NCBI GenBank assembly: GCA_964406945.1
Contig: CAYOTO010000036.1
Location: forward strand, 1 to 34,779
Origin: UBA2266 sp964406945
GTDB taxonomy: Bacteria > Planctomycetota > Phycisphaerae > Sedimentisphaerales > Anaerobacaceae
Length of the DNA stretch: 34,779 nt
Direction: 5' to 3'
Position numbers and translations under genes: made by a program. Each line of letters starts with the position of its first letter. Positions within the stretch are counted from its first letter, which is position 1. Of the stretch, positions 15,363-23,032 are shown one piece after another. The notes below the pieces were generated by a model that saw only the letters and a program-made list of their open reading frames with translations, did no database searches and was not told where the DNA came from.

Positions 15363-17528
15363 TCAGTGGTAGCTGCCCGTGATGGCTATATTATCGACGT
15401 ATGCGTCTTTACCTATTGACGAAATAGTGGCGCGCAGTCGAATCTGTAATTGCTGCACGTCTTTGAGCGAGACCATATCATCGAGCCATATGTCCTCTTC
15501 CGCGGCGTCGCCTTCGAGTCTTGCTTTTTCTGTCCATGTGGCGCCGCCGTCCGTGGATACTTCGAAAGCGACATAATCGCCTGGCTCGAAATTGCTTTCG
15601 ATGAACCATGACAGCCAGACAGTTGCACATGTAAAATCGCCCAGGTCTATTTCTCTTGACGTCAGAATTGTGTTTTCGGCACGCCCGCGTACCCTGGCTG
15701 CGAAGGAGCCCAGGGATGCCTCCCGTCTGGAAGTTGACCATCTTCTCTGGTCGTCTTCGGTCCAGAGTCCGTCCCATTCGCCGTTTTCAAAACTGTCCGA
15801 AAATACCTGCCGGCGGCAGTCGCCGAAGTCCTTCTTCCGCAGTTCGTCGTTCATGAGAGCCAGGTCCGCAAAGTCAATCGTGCCGTTGCGGTCGACGTCG
15901 GCAAGCATCGGCGGGTCTTGCTCGAGCCAGCGTTCGAAAAGTAGAACCAGGTCGTCGAGATTCACCTTGCCGTCGTTCGTTGTGTCGGCGGGGTTGCCCA
16001 CGGGACACTTCGACATACTGGCCTGCTCGGTGCCGCCGTAGACGCCCATGTTAACGACCTGGCCGTGGGGGAATACCTCGAACCTGATCTCGTCTTCGGG
16101 AAAACCGGTGTCGATGCAGGGGCTGTCGACGAGGTCAGCCACCCAGTCGCCCGAATTGGGATCCCATCTGCCGGTAGTGGATTTCAGGTGATAATCGCCG
16201 GCGATCCACACGTCATCATTTACATCCTGAGGTGTTCCGTTATTGTCCCATTGCCCGCCGGCGGCGAAAAGTGGGTCCGAGTCCGAGACTCCGTAGCCGT
16301 CGAAGCCGCCCTGTATGACGCTGTATCCGGCCCAGAGTCCGCTCTGACCGCCCAGGACGCCACCGGGGGCAGGTGCATTGTCCCATACGATTGAATTTAC
16401 AAGGCCCGGTTCTCCCAGATAGCATTCCATGGCGCTTCCGCTGACGGGTGCGCGGTTGCCGACTATGGTGCAGTTGCTGAAGATGACCTCGCTGTCCATA
16501 TTGGCGGTTGCGCCGCCGACGCCATCGACCGTGCTGTGAACCACGTTGCCCTCGAAAAGGCAGTTTGTGATGTATGGGTTGCTGTTGTAGTTGTACATGG
16601 CGCCGCCGTACCGTCGGGCTTCATTTCGGCTGAACGTGCAGTTTGTGTAGAACGTCTCGGTTATCCGGGTCAGGTAGTTGTTCTGCACTGCTCCGCCGCC
16701 GTTGGCGCCGTTTTTGATGAAATCGCAGTCGGTTACGGTTGCCGAGCCGGTGTAAAGGGATATGGCGCCGCCCCGGCTCTGGGCGTAGTTTCGCTCGAAA
16801 GTGCAGTTCGTGATGACCGGGGAACAATAATTCTCGCAGTTAATCGCTGCCCCAATGCCTGCGGCCCAGTTGTTTCGGAAGGTGCAGTTTATTATTTCAG
16901 GCTCAGAGTAGTACATGTAAATGCCGGCGCCGGAACGTCCGGCGGTGGATTCGTCGGCTCCGTCGGCGTGGCCGCCCGTAATTGTGAATCCGTCAAGCCT
17001 GGCGTCGTCGTGGACGCTCAGGGCGCCGAGAACGTGGTAGCTGTTTTCATTCCGATTGGGATCGGAGCCCATATCGCAGGGATCCTCGAACCGGGCGTCG
17101 TCGCCGGCCAGATCGCCGCTGAGAATGGTCTCGTAAAGCCGGACATCTCTTTCGCTCGGCACCGCCGCTGTGTTCCCGGCGTAGCCGCCTTTCAGGGTGA
17201 TTCCTTCGCCCAGTCCGAAGGTTGCGTATCTGCTGCCGGTGCCCTGGGGTGCGGTTGAATTGGCGTCGGGGGTATATATGCCCTGTGCGACGCGGATCTC
17301 GACCACAGAGTTGGCGTCCACAATGAAGTCGTTGGCGTCCATCATGGCGTCCTGAACGAAATTATATGCATTTTGCCAGGTGGAACCGTCGTTGAGGCCT
17401 TCGGCAGCCCCGTCGACGTAAATAATCTTGCCCGATACCGCCGCCGCGGATATCGCCAGAATCAGCAAAACTGTGCGAAAGATCGATATTCTTTGTGCAA
17501 CCATAGAAAACTCGATACTAGAAACCAT
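15363..17528 (-). CDS. Secreted right-handed beta-helix protein with dockerin-like module
   Basis: This 721-residue secreted protein has a signal peptide ending in AAAVSG, then KIIYVDGAAEGLNDGSTWQNAYNFVQDA, the standard opening of planctomycete parallel beta-helix proteins. Repeats of the form ITNCTFERNYAQSRGGAIS run through about residues 180-400. At about 510-572 there are two calcium-loop repeats, DTTNDGKVNLDDLVLLFERWL and DVDRNGTIDFADLALMNDEL, a dockerin type I pattern. The final 140 residues (FSDSFENGEWDGLWTEDD through the end) look like a beta-sandwich of the MAM/jelly-roll type. GAGGAA stands just before the ATG at 17528; an in-frame ATG at 17504 fits the signal peptide better but lacks a clear ribosome-binding site. 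Carbohydrate binding or lyase activity is inferred from the fold only. Confidence 0.88.
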   Translation of the reverse strand: MVSSIEFSMVAQRISIFRTVLLILAISAAAVSGKIIYVDGAAEGLNDGSTWQNAYNFVQDAMMDANDFIVDANSVVEIRVAQGIYTPDANSTAPQGTGSRYATFGLGEGITLKGGYAGNTAAVPSERDVRLYETILSGDLAGDDARFEDPCDMGSDPNRNENSYHVLGALSVHDDARLDGFTITGGHADGADESTAGRSGAGIYMYYSEPEIINCTFRNNWAAGIGAAINCENYCSPVITNCTFERNYAQSRGGAISLYTGSATVTDCDFIKNGANGGGAVQNNYLTRITETFYTNCTFSRNEARRYGGAMYNYNSNPYITNCLFEGNVVHSTVDGVGGATANMDSEVIFSNCTIVGNRAPVSGSAMECYLGEPGLVNSIVWDNAPAPGGVLGGQSGLWAGYSVIQGGFDGYGVSDSDPLFAAGGQWDNNGTPQDVNDDVWIAGDYHLKSTTGRWDPNSGDWVADLVDSPCIDTGFPEDEIRFEVFPHGQVVNMGVYGGTEQASMSKCPVGNPADTTNDGKVNLDDLVLLFERWLEQDPPMLADVDRNGTIDFADLALMNDELRKKDFGDCRRQVFSDSFENGEWDGLWTEDDQRRWSTSRREASLGSFAARVRGRAENTILTSREIDLGDFTCATVWLSWFIESNFEPGDYVAFEVSTDGGATWTEKARLEGDAAEEDIWLDDMVSLKDVQQLQIRLRATISSIGKDAYVDNIAITGSYH

Positions 17529-17656
17529 TTCCTCAGTGATTAACGCGCGTTATTCCTGCATTATCGACCGGAAAAACCGCTCACTTTTTGCCCGACACAG
17601 CGTCTGAGCCCAGATCGAGAATTTTAGCCCTGCCTCCATGCAGAAAATCCACCCGT

Positions 17657-17664
17657 GGTTTGCA
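17657..17664 (+). promoter_or_regulatory. GGTTTGCA motif upstream of the dockerin gene
   Basis: GGTTTGCATATTTTAAC starts here, about 128 nt upstream of the dockerin/beta-helix start codon and in the opposite orientation. Same octamer as before the ThuA and Gfo/Idh genes. Confidence 0.25.
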
Positions 17665-18006
17665 TATTTTAACAGATTCGCCCTCTGTAACTCAAGACAT
17701 CTTGCCTGGTTTGCCGGAAATGCCCGTGTTATCGGCAGTTGGACTGTCTTACGGTTTTTGCTCGCGTAGACACCGAGGCTGGTGCGTCTGTGCTAAAACC
17801 CGGCGGGCAACGGCAAGGGCGTACAATATGAGACGTACCGACTGCTGAAAACAGTCATCGTTTCGCTCTGCCGAAGTGCTGAAGCAATGCGGTCTATGTC
17901 AGTTATTTGCCACCATTTGGTGGTTATCTGTTGCTTCGCATCAGGAGTATGGCTGGTCTGCAAAGCTCTGCATGTCTTTCTCTCCTTTTTTCTCAATATT
18001 TTCCCG

Positions 18007-18020
18007 CGTCCGGCCGGACG
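18007..18020. repeat. 14-bp perfect palindrome
   Basis: CGTCCGGCCGGACG is its own reverse complement. It lies in the gap between the dockerin and FG-GAP genes, about 90 nt past the FG-GAP stop. It could be a protein-binding site or a GC-rich hairpin of limited loop size; no T-tract follows. Confidence 0.45.
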
Positions 18021-18109
18021 TACTCTGTACCGGATTAGTCTACGCAGCCGCCACTTTCGTTACGGCCTTAAAATACCGGTGTTCGACTCTCCGGTCCGGC
18101 GACTCCCGA

Positions 18110-19075
18110 CTATTTCCCAAGGAAGAGCCAGATGTTGCCGCCCAAGGGTCTTTCGTAGCTGTAGAAAGTTCCGGCGAGCAGGTCCAGTTTGCCGTCGTTG
18201 TTATAATCGGTTACGTCTATACGGCAGCGGTAGCTCTTGTCGAATTGATCGCCTTCGAGGTCGAGCTTTTTGCCCTCGGCCAAGTCTGGTTTTTTGGCCG
18301 TGCCTTTGTTTTTGAAGAAGAACACCTCAGAACGCTCGGTGCCGCAGAGCATATCCGGCACACCGTCGCGGTCCCAGTCGACCACATAGGGTGACGGCCG
18401 CGACATCTTGGGTTTGGGTAGCTCAAGGGCGACGGGCTTCTTGAACTTCGGCTTGTCCGCGGTGCCGATATTCTCGTAGAAGACTACCGGTTCGCGGCTC
18501 TGGCCGATGAGCAGATCGCGCAGGCCGTCGCCGTTCCAATCGGCAAAGTGCAGCTTGGAATAGGTGCCCATGATGCTGTCCTGGCCTTTCGACGCGGCGG
18601 TTATGGGTTTTCCGCCGGCTTCGACGTGCACCGCCTTTGCCAGCTTTGGCTTGGCCTCGGTGCCGATGTTCTTAAAGAACCAGACGTTGCCTTTTGTGTC
18701 GCCTGCGAGAATGTCGAGCTTTCCGTCGTTATCGTAATCCACAACATGTGGATAGGCTCCGATGCATCACCCAGCCGCCAGACTGATGGGTTCACCGTCG
18801 GTTTTCAGTGGTATTATTTCCTCGAAGCTCGGATCGGTGTCGGTGCCCGTATTCGGGCAGAAGTTGATTCGACCTTCCTTGAACTGACCGAAGATGAGGT
18901 CTTTGTTGCCGTCGCCGTTAAAATCGGCTACCGACGGCACAAGATGGCCTACCTCGATGTCTATCGGTTCTCCGGCGACTTCGATCTTGACGCCTTTCTG
19001 CAACTTGGGGACTTCGGCCCGACATAGAACCGCCGGGGCAAGCCAGAGCAGCCAGATTGTTATTAGAGTTCTCAT
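18110..19075 (-). CDS. FG-GAP/VCBS repeat protein with in-frame TGA (candidate selenocysteine at residue 103)
   Basis: This secreted beta-propeller-type protein is encoded as two open pieces in one frame, separated by a single TGA (18769-18767). Joined, the product has 321 residues: a signal peptide (about 1-20) and five Asp-rich calcium-loop motifs, DFNGDG (51), DYDNDG (113), DWNGDG (179), DWDRDG (233) and DYNNDG (290). The TGA is residue 103, between the first two motifs, giving SLAAG-[TGA]-CIGAYPHVVDYDNDG. The reading continues in perfect repeat register, no restart with a ribosome-binding site is seen after it, and many neighbouring genes use TGA as a real stop. A hairpin 13 nt downstream fits a bacterial SECIS. 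The ATG at 19075 has AGGAG 7 nt upstream. It could also be a recent nonsense mutation. Confidence 0.65.
18731..18769 (-). promoter_or_regulatory. Candidate SECIS-like hairpin following in-frame TGA
   Basis: Reading the minus strand after the TGA (18769-18767), ATCCACA (18753-18747) pairs perfectly with TGTGGAT (18743-18737) around the triloop UGU (18746-18744). The loop starts 20 nt after the UGA and has G as its second base. A lower 4-bp helix, AUCG (18763-18760) with CGAU (18734-18731), is possible across an asymmetric internal loop. Spacing, stem length and loop G agree with the known layout of bacterial SECIS elements. A 7-bp stem can also arise by chance. Confidence 0.4.
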
Positions 19076-19108
19076 TGTTGACTCCTGAATAGCGTACTGT
19101 TCGCGGGA

Positions 19109-19138
19109 ATTATAGCACACAATCCGGGCATTTGACAG
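19109..19138 (-). promoter_or_regulatory. Promoter for the FG-GAP gene
   Basis: On the minus strand, CTGTCA (19138-19133), an 18-nt spacer and a perfect TATAAT (19114-19109). The -35 matches 4 of 6. Transcription would start near 19102, leaving a 27-nt leader containing the AGGAG ribosome-binding site. Confidence 0.5.
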
Positions 19139-19147
19139 AATGCTTTT

Positions 19148-20170
19148 TTACCGCCAGTCGAGAATCACCTTGCCGGACCGGCCGGAGGCCATTGCCGCGA
19201 ATCCCTTCTCGAACTCGGTGTAGTGGAATCTGTGCGTAATCAGTGGCGACAGATCGAGTCCCTTCTGGATAAGCATGGTTGCCTTGTACCAGGTTTCGAA
19301 CATTTCACGACCGTAGATGCCTTTGATTGTAAGGCCGTTAAAGACCACGTAATCCCACTCGATCTCCGTTGGAGGCATGATTCCGAGCAGGGCGATCTTT
19401 CCGCCGTGGCAAGTGTTGGCCAGGATCTGCTTGAAAGCCTCGGGAGAGCCGGACATTTCCAGGCATACGTCGAAGCCCTCCTTCATATCCAGGCGACTCT
19501 GGGCGTCGGCGATGTTTTCGGTGCGAACGTCTATGGTAAGAGTTGCGCCCATCTTTTTGGCCAGTTCCAGGCGATAGGGGTTTACGTCGGTTACGACGAT
19601 GTAGCGCGCCCCGGCGTGGCGCCCGACCCCGGCGGCCATGCACCCTATGGGACCGGCGCCCGTGATCAGGATATCTTCGCCCACGAGGTCAAACGAAAGG
19701 GCGGTGTGGACGGCGTTGCCGAAGGGGTCGAAGCAGGCGAGAATATCGTCGCAGATGTCAGAGTCGCAGTGCCAGACGTTGGAGACCGGGATCGAGAGGT
19801 ATTCGGCGAATGCGCCGTCGCGGTTTACGCCTATGCAGTTGGGTTCGATGCAGAGGTGGCGTCGGCCCGCGCGGCAGTTTCTGCACCGCCCGCAGACTAT
19901 GTGGCCTTCGCCGCTGACGAGTTCGCCTATCTCGACGTCATGGACGTTCTGGCCGATCTTCTCGACGGTTCCGACGAATTCATGGCCTATAACCGTTGGA
20001 ATACCGATGGTTTTGCGGGCCCATTCGTCCCATTTGTAGATGTGCAGATCGGTTCCGCAGATTGCCGTTTTCGCAATCTTGATCAGGACATCGTTGCCGC
20101 CGACCTCGGGGACCGGAACGTCGTCCATCCAGAGGCCCGGTTCGTTGCGGTTCTTGACGAGTGCTTTCAT
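19148..20170 (-). CDS. tdh: L-threonine 3-dehydrogenase (zinc-dependent)
   Basis: This 340-residue medium-chain dehydrogenase oxidises threonine with NAD+ to 2-amino-3-ketobutyrate, which Kbl then splits. The length and sequence follow Tdh throughout. Catalytic zinc ligands Cys38, His63 and Glu64 lie in AICGTDLHIYKWDEWA and VIGHEF; the structural zinc site is Cys93, Cys96, Cys99 and Cys107. The NAD-binding glycine motif is ITGAGPIGCMAAGVGRH, with VVTDVNPYRLELAKKMGA following. Tdh-specific IYGREMFETWYKATMLI is near the C-terminus. The ATG at 20170 is preferred over an upstream in-frame ATG at 20206 because it gives the family N-terminus MKALVK and has GGAG upstream. kbl is at 12510 on the other strand. 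Confidence 0.95.
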   Translation of the reverse strand: MKALVKNRNEPGLWMDDVPVPEVGGNDVLIKIAKTAICGTDLHIYKWDEWARKTIGIPTVIGHEFVGTVEKIGQNVHDVEIGELVSGEGHIVCGRCRNCRAGRRHLCIEPNCIGVNRDGAFAEYLSIPVSNVWHCDSDICDDILACFDPFGNAVHTALSFDLVGEDILITGAGPIGCMAAGVGRHAGARYIVVTDVNPYRLELAKKMGATLTIDVRTENIADAQSRLDMKEGFDVCLEMSGSPEAFKQILANTCHGGKIALLGIMPPTEIEWDYVVFNGLTIKGIYGREMFETWYKATMLIQKGLDLSPLITHRFHYTEFEKGFAAMASGRSGKVILDWR

Positions 20171-20337
20171 ATCATTGTTCTCCAGTGCATCCTTTCGCCA
20201 GCACATAGTTTACGCGGGAAGTTCAAACACGTAAAGGAGATTGGACGCAAAATCGCTGATCTCGGTCGCTGTCTCGTATTCTGGCTCAACGGCGCCGTGG
20301 GTTACAGACGTTTGGATTCGCCTGTTTTGAGGCGTAA

Positions 20338-21663
20338 TCAAAATGTGTAAGGCGCTCGCATTGCACGGCATCGCAGCCGGTTTGCTTCGGAATCGTTGAC
20401 GAAGCGGGCTTCTTGCAGATCGAATTTTAGATTTCGCCCCAGTTTTTCGCAGATATCGGCGGCCAGGCAGATGTTCATCGACCGGTACATCACTTCGGGA
20501 TTGGCTACGGTGTTTCTGCGCGAGCGAACGCAGTCAAAGAAATCGCGCATGTGGTTCATCGGTCGCTGTGTCCGTCCGGCATATTCGACGAGGACTTTGC
20601 GGTATTCGTCCAGAAGCAGCGCAGATGAGACGTCGGGCCTGGAGTAACCGTCGGCGGCTGCGATCCATCCTTCGGGGCCTTCGAACCGCTCTCCACACGC
20701 CCCATGCCAGTACTCACACGGCTCCCAGACAGAACCGCTTACTCTGAACAGGACCAGTTTAACCCCGTTTGATAAACGGGTTACCATTGTCTTGTCCGGT
20801 CCGGCGTATTCGAATTCGATGGATGAGACGTTCGTCATGTCGAGCCCGGCCAGCGCCTGGGCGACTGTGTGAGCCCCCCACATTGCCAGGTCGGTCGCGA
20901 AATCGTAGAAGTGGTACCAGCCTCCGTTAACATATTTACCGTTATACGGACGCCGGGGACTCGGACCGAGCCAGATATCCCAGTCTACCTCGTCGGCTGG
21001 CGGCTGTTTCTCGACCGGCAACCAGTCGTGACGCAAGCCGTCCCGCCAGCGACAGTCGGCGTAGACCGTATGAATCGGACCCAACCGGCCGGATCGGGCC
21101 ATCTGAATTCCGAAAACGTGGTGCGGTTCGCTCAGACGCTGGGCGCCTGTCTGATAGATGCGGCCGTAGCGACGGGCGGTCTCGACGACCATTCGTCCCT
21201 GCTCCATGGTCAGGCAGGCCGGTTTTTCGCAGTACACATCCTTTCCCGCACGCATGGCCAGGACCGAGGCCAGTGCATGCCAGCGGTCACCGGTGGCGAT
21301 CAGTACCGCGTCCACATCGGTTCTTTCTGCGAGCATTTCGCGCAAATCGCGATAGACGGCGCAGTCCTTGCCGCCGTATTTTTCGTCTATCATATTCTTG
21401 CCCAGTTCGCGTCGGCTCCGGCGGACGTCGCATACGGCTACCCACTGAACGTCCGGTTCGTTGAGGGCCCAGCCAAGGTCGTATGAGCCCCGGCCGCCGA
21501 TTCCGATCCCGGCCATTACAATGCGTTCGCTGGGCGCAGCGGCTCGACCCCGACCCAGGACAGAAGCCGGAACATAATACGGCAATACCGCCGCTCCGGC
21601 CCCCACTGCCGTCCGCCTCAGAACATCCCGTCTGCTTAGTAAGGAACTGCTGTTGCTATTCAT
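20338..21663 (-). CDS. Tat-exported Gfo/Idh/MocA-family oxidoreductase
   Basis: This 441-residue protein carries a twin-arginine signal (LSRRDVLRRTAVGAGAAVLP) and then a Rossmann fold: IVMAGIGIGGRGSYDLGWAL, WVAVCDVRRSRRE and VDAVLIATGDRWHALASVLAMRAGKDVYCEKPACLTMEQG, the standard EKP motif of the Gfo/Idh/MocA family. The C-terminal half includes the bacterial-type oxidoreductase domain (GGWYHFYDFATDLAMWGAHTVAQAL). Exported members of this family probably act with a tightly bound NAD(P) on sugars or glycosides in the periplasm. The ATG at 21663 is chosen because the signal begins there and AAGGA is upstream; a longer in-frame start adds an unrelated stretch. A promoter is listed at 21727-21755. 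tdh follows with a 167-nt gap. Confidence 0.92.
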   Translation of the reverse strand: MNSNSSSLLSRRDVLRRTAVGAGAAVLPYYVPASVLGRGRAAAPSERIVMAGIGIGGRGSYDLGWALNEPDVQWVAVCDVRRSRRELGKNMIDEKYGGKDCAVYRDLREMLAERTDVDAVLIATGDRWHALASVLAMRAGKDVYCEKPACLTMEQGRMVVETARRYGRIYQTGAQRLSEPHHVFGIQMARSGRLGPIHTVYADCRWRDGLRHDWLPVEKQPPADEVDWDIWLGPSPRRPYNGKYVNGGWYHFYDFATDLAMWGAHTVAQALAGLDMTNVSSIEFEYAGPDKTMVTRLSNGVKLVLFRVSGSVWEPCEYWHGACGERFEGPEGWIAAADGYSRPDVSSALLLDEYRKVLVEYAGRTQRPMNHMRDFFDCVRSRRNTVANPEVMYRSMNICLAADICEKLGRNLKFDLQEARFVNDSEANRLRCRAMRAPYTF

Positions 21664-21704
21664 AACGTCCTTTTCTTTCAACCGAGCTACACCAATTGGC
21701 TTTG

Positions 21705-21712
21705 TGCAAACC
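21705..21712 (-). promoter_or_regulatory. GGTTTGCA motif in the leader of the Gfo/Idh gene
   Basis: The minus strand reads GGTTTGCA at 21712-21705, about 8-15 bases downstream of the predicted transcription start, a usual place for a repressor operator. The same octamer precedes the ThuA gene twice. Confidence 0.35.
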
Positions 21713-21726
21713 ACGCGCTGCCAAAC

Positions 21727-21755
21727 AGAATACCACATCCTGCAATCAATGCCAA
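21727..21755 (-). promoter_or_regulatory. Promoter for the Gfo/Idh gene
   Basis: On the minus strand, TTGGCA (21755-21750), a 17-nt spacer and TATTCT (21732-21727), matching the consensus at 5 and 4 of 6 positions. Transcription would begin near 21720, giving a leader of about 57 nt. Confidence 0.5.
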
Positions 21756-22062
21756 GTCCTGGCACTTCAACCTACAGGCCTTGCAAATGGGCCGTTCTCT
21801 GCCGCTCAAAGATATTGATGCCGCCGATGCGACCCCCGCGTTTGCTGTGAACCGTCCCTTTGTATCGGCATTTAGCGCAATTTCCCGCCCGATCTGGATG
21901 ATTCGTCGCAGGCCGTGCCCCCGGGGCCGGTACTCGTAGGCGCCGAGCATTCAGAGTGAGCACCAGCGTTCCTGACTGCCTGCATGCAGCGTTCGAGTTA
22001 GTTGATACCCCGAACGTAACACAACGGCCCGACGGCTGCAACTGGCCCGCAAAGGTTGGCGA

Positions 22063-22827
22063 TTACTCGGGGTTTTGCCAGCGTATTTTCCTAAGTTCAT
22101 CGGTTCTGATGTGGTCGGTCATGTCGGGCGTCAGTGCGGTTACGGTTATGTAGCCTTCTTCGAGGGATGTAAGGTCGGTGGGATTTTCGTCAAAGCGGTG
22201 GCGGTCGCCGGCCAGTTCGTAGTGGAGCCGCCCGACTTTGTCTTTGTGCTCGATGTAGTGTTCCTCGAAACCGGTGCTGGACTGCGGAACTACCCGGACG
22301 CCTCTGGGCTTGCCGGACGAGAGCAGAGGGACATTTATGTTGTAAACCGCCCCGGCCTTTATCGGCATTAGCTGCTGTATTATGCGCACGCAGTATTCGG
22401 CGCCGGCTTCGAATTTCTCGGCCGATTCGGGCAACTCTCTTGCCAGGCTGCATGATACCGCGGGCAAACCCAGGAACGCTCCCTCCATCGCCGCGGCGAC
22501 GGTTCCGGAGTAGTAGACGTTTATGCCGACGTTCGCTCCGTTGTTCATGCCGGAGACGACCAGATCGATGGGTTCTTTTACCAGTTCCATCACCGCCAGT
22601 TTGACGCAATCGGCCGGAGACCCCTGGACGGCGAAGCCGGTGAACAGGCCTTCAACGTCGACTTTGTTGGTCAGCAGGGGCGTGCGAAAGGTTATACTGT
22701 GGCTCATTCCCGAACGTCCGTCGGCGGGTGCGACCACCGTAACGTCCGCTATTTTGGAAAGTTCCCGGTAAAGAGCGGTTATGCCGGGGGCGAAAATGCC
22801 GTCGTCGTTTGTAAGTAAAATGTTCAT
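22063..22827 (-). CDS. surE: 5'/3'-nucleotidase SurE
   Basis: This 254-residue enzyme removes phosphate from nucleoside monophosphates and related compounds. The opening MNILLTNDDGIFAPGI with Asp8 and Asp9, the active-site RSGMSHSITF segment, and SGMNNGANVGINVYYSGTVAAAMEGAFLG are the conserved SurE blocks. Length is typical of the family. It is divergent from the epimerase gene, with 205 nt between the two starts; the intergenic region contains the epimerase promoter. No strong promoter was identified for surE itself, although TATAAT is present on the minus strand at 22924-22919 without a good -35. Confidence 0.95.
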   Translation of the reverse strand: MNILLTNDDGIFAPGITALYRELSKIADVTVVAPADGRSGMSHSITFRTPLLTNKVDVEGLFTGFAVQGSPADCVKLAVMELVKEPIDLVVSGMNNGANVGINVYYSGTVAAAMEGAFLGLPAVSCSLARELPESAEKFEAGAEYCVRIIQQLMPIKAGAVYNINVPLLSSGKPRGVRVVPQSSTGFEEHYIEHKDKVGRLHYELAGDRHRFDENPTDLTSLEEGYITVTALTPDMTDHIRTDELRKIRWQNPE

Positions 22828-22991
22828 ATTTCTCGTATTGCGTATTCGTCTTGCGTTGTGCCTATCGCGTATGCAGATTAGCCTTCGACATTAAGTTCGT
22901 AATTACCGCATCCCCTGCATTATAACGAACTAATCGGGGCCGAGTGCGGATCCGGCGGATCGCGTTCGCATTGTAGGCGGTCGTACGGCGA

Positions 22992-23005
22992 CTGTCAATT
23001 GACAG
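22992..23005. promoter_or_regulatory. Palindrome overlapping the -35 box of the epimerase promoter
   Basis: CTGTCAATTGACAG is a perfect 14-bp palindrome that includes the TTGACA -35 hexamer (22999-23004). A dimeric regulator binding here would block RNA polymerase. The symmetric copy also places a TTGACA facing surE. Confidence 0.5.
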
Positions 23006-23026
23006 TTGTGTTGAGTGGGGTATAAT
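22999..23026 (+). promoter_or_regulatory. Perfect sigma70 consensus promoter giving a leaderless start
   Basis: TTGACA (22999-23004), a 16-nt spacer and TATAAT (23021-23026). Transcription would be expected to start 6-8 nt after the -10, at the A of the ATG (23033). No ribosome-binding site is present between the -10 box and the ATG. Confidence 0.8.
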
Positions 23027-23032
23027 GGCGGC

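Larger units (their letters stand above)
17529..18109. other. 581-bp intergenic stretch with a long palindrome
   Basis: No gene is supported on either strand; short frames here lack start signals and recognisable motifs. It contains a perfect 14-bp palindrome, CGTCCGGCCGGACG (18007-18020), a small hairpin GACTG-CTGAAAA-CAGTC near 17840, and one GGTTTGCA at 17657-17664. On the minus strand just after the FG-GAP stop, ACCGG...CCGGT followed by ATTTTAA (about 18070-18095) could be a weak terminator. A TTCGACT loop there resembles a tRNA T-arm, but no acceptor partner was found. Confidence 0.5.
21664..22062. other. 399-bp intergenic stretch between surE and the Gfo/Idh gene
   Basis: Apart from the promoter and motif listed separately, nothing is clear. 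One minus-strand frame (21687-21950, 87 residues) ends in a hydrophobic segment but has no ribosome-binding site and no recognisable motif, so it is not called. A stretch near 21690 reading GTGTAGCTCGGTTGAAAG on the minus strand resembles a tRNA D-arm, but the coding start of the Gfo/Idh gene follows directly. Confidence 0.45.

Noticed and set aside
18040..18105. tRNA-like GTTCGACTC loop with paired CCGG arms
   Set aside because: No matching acceptor strand (CGCCGGA-like) or D and anticodon arms were found upstream.
18548..19027. 159-residue plus-strand frame across the FG-GAP gene
   Set aside because: It is the antisense shadow of the repeat-containing gene, whose Asp/Gly-rich repeats keep the opposite strand open.
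21660..21702. Minus-strand TGTAGCTCGGTTGAAAG, resembling a tRNA D-arm
   Set aside because: The Gfo/Idh start codon and its Tat signal follow directly, leaving no room for the rest of a tRNA.
21687..21950. 87-residue minus-strand frame ending in a hydrophobic segment
   Set aside because: No ribosome-binding site and no recognisable motif; it overlaps the promoter of the Gfo/Idh gene.
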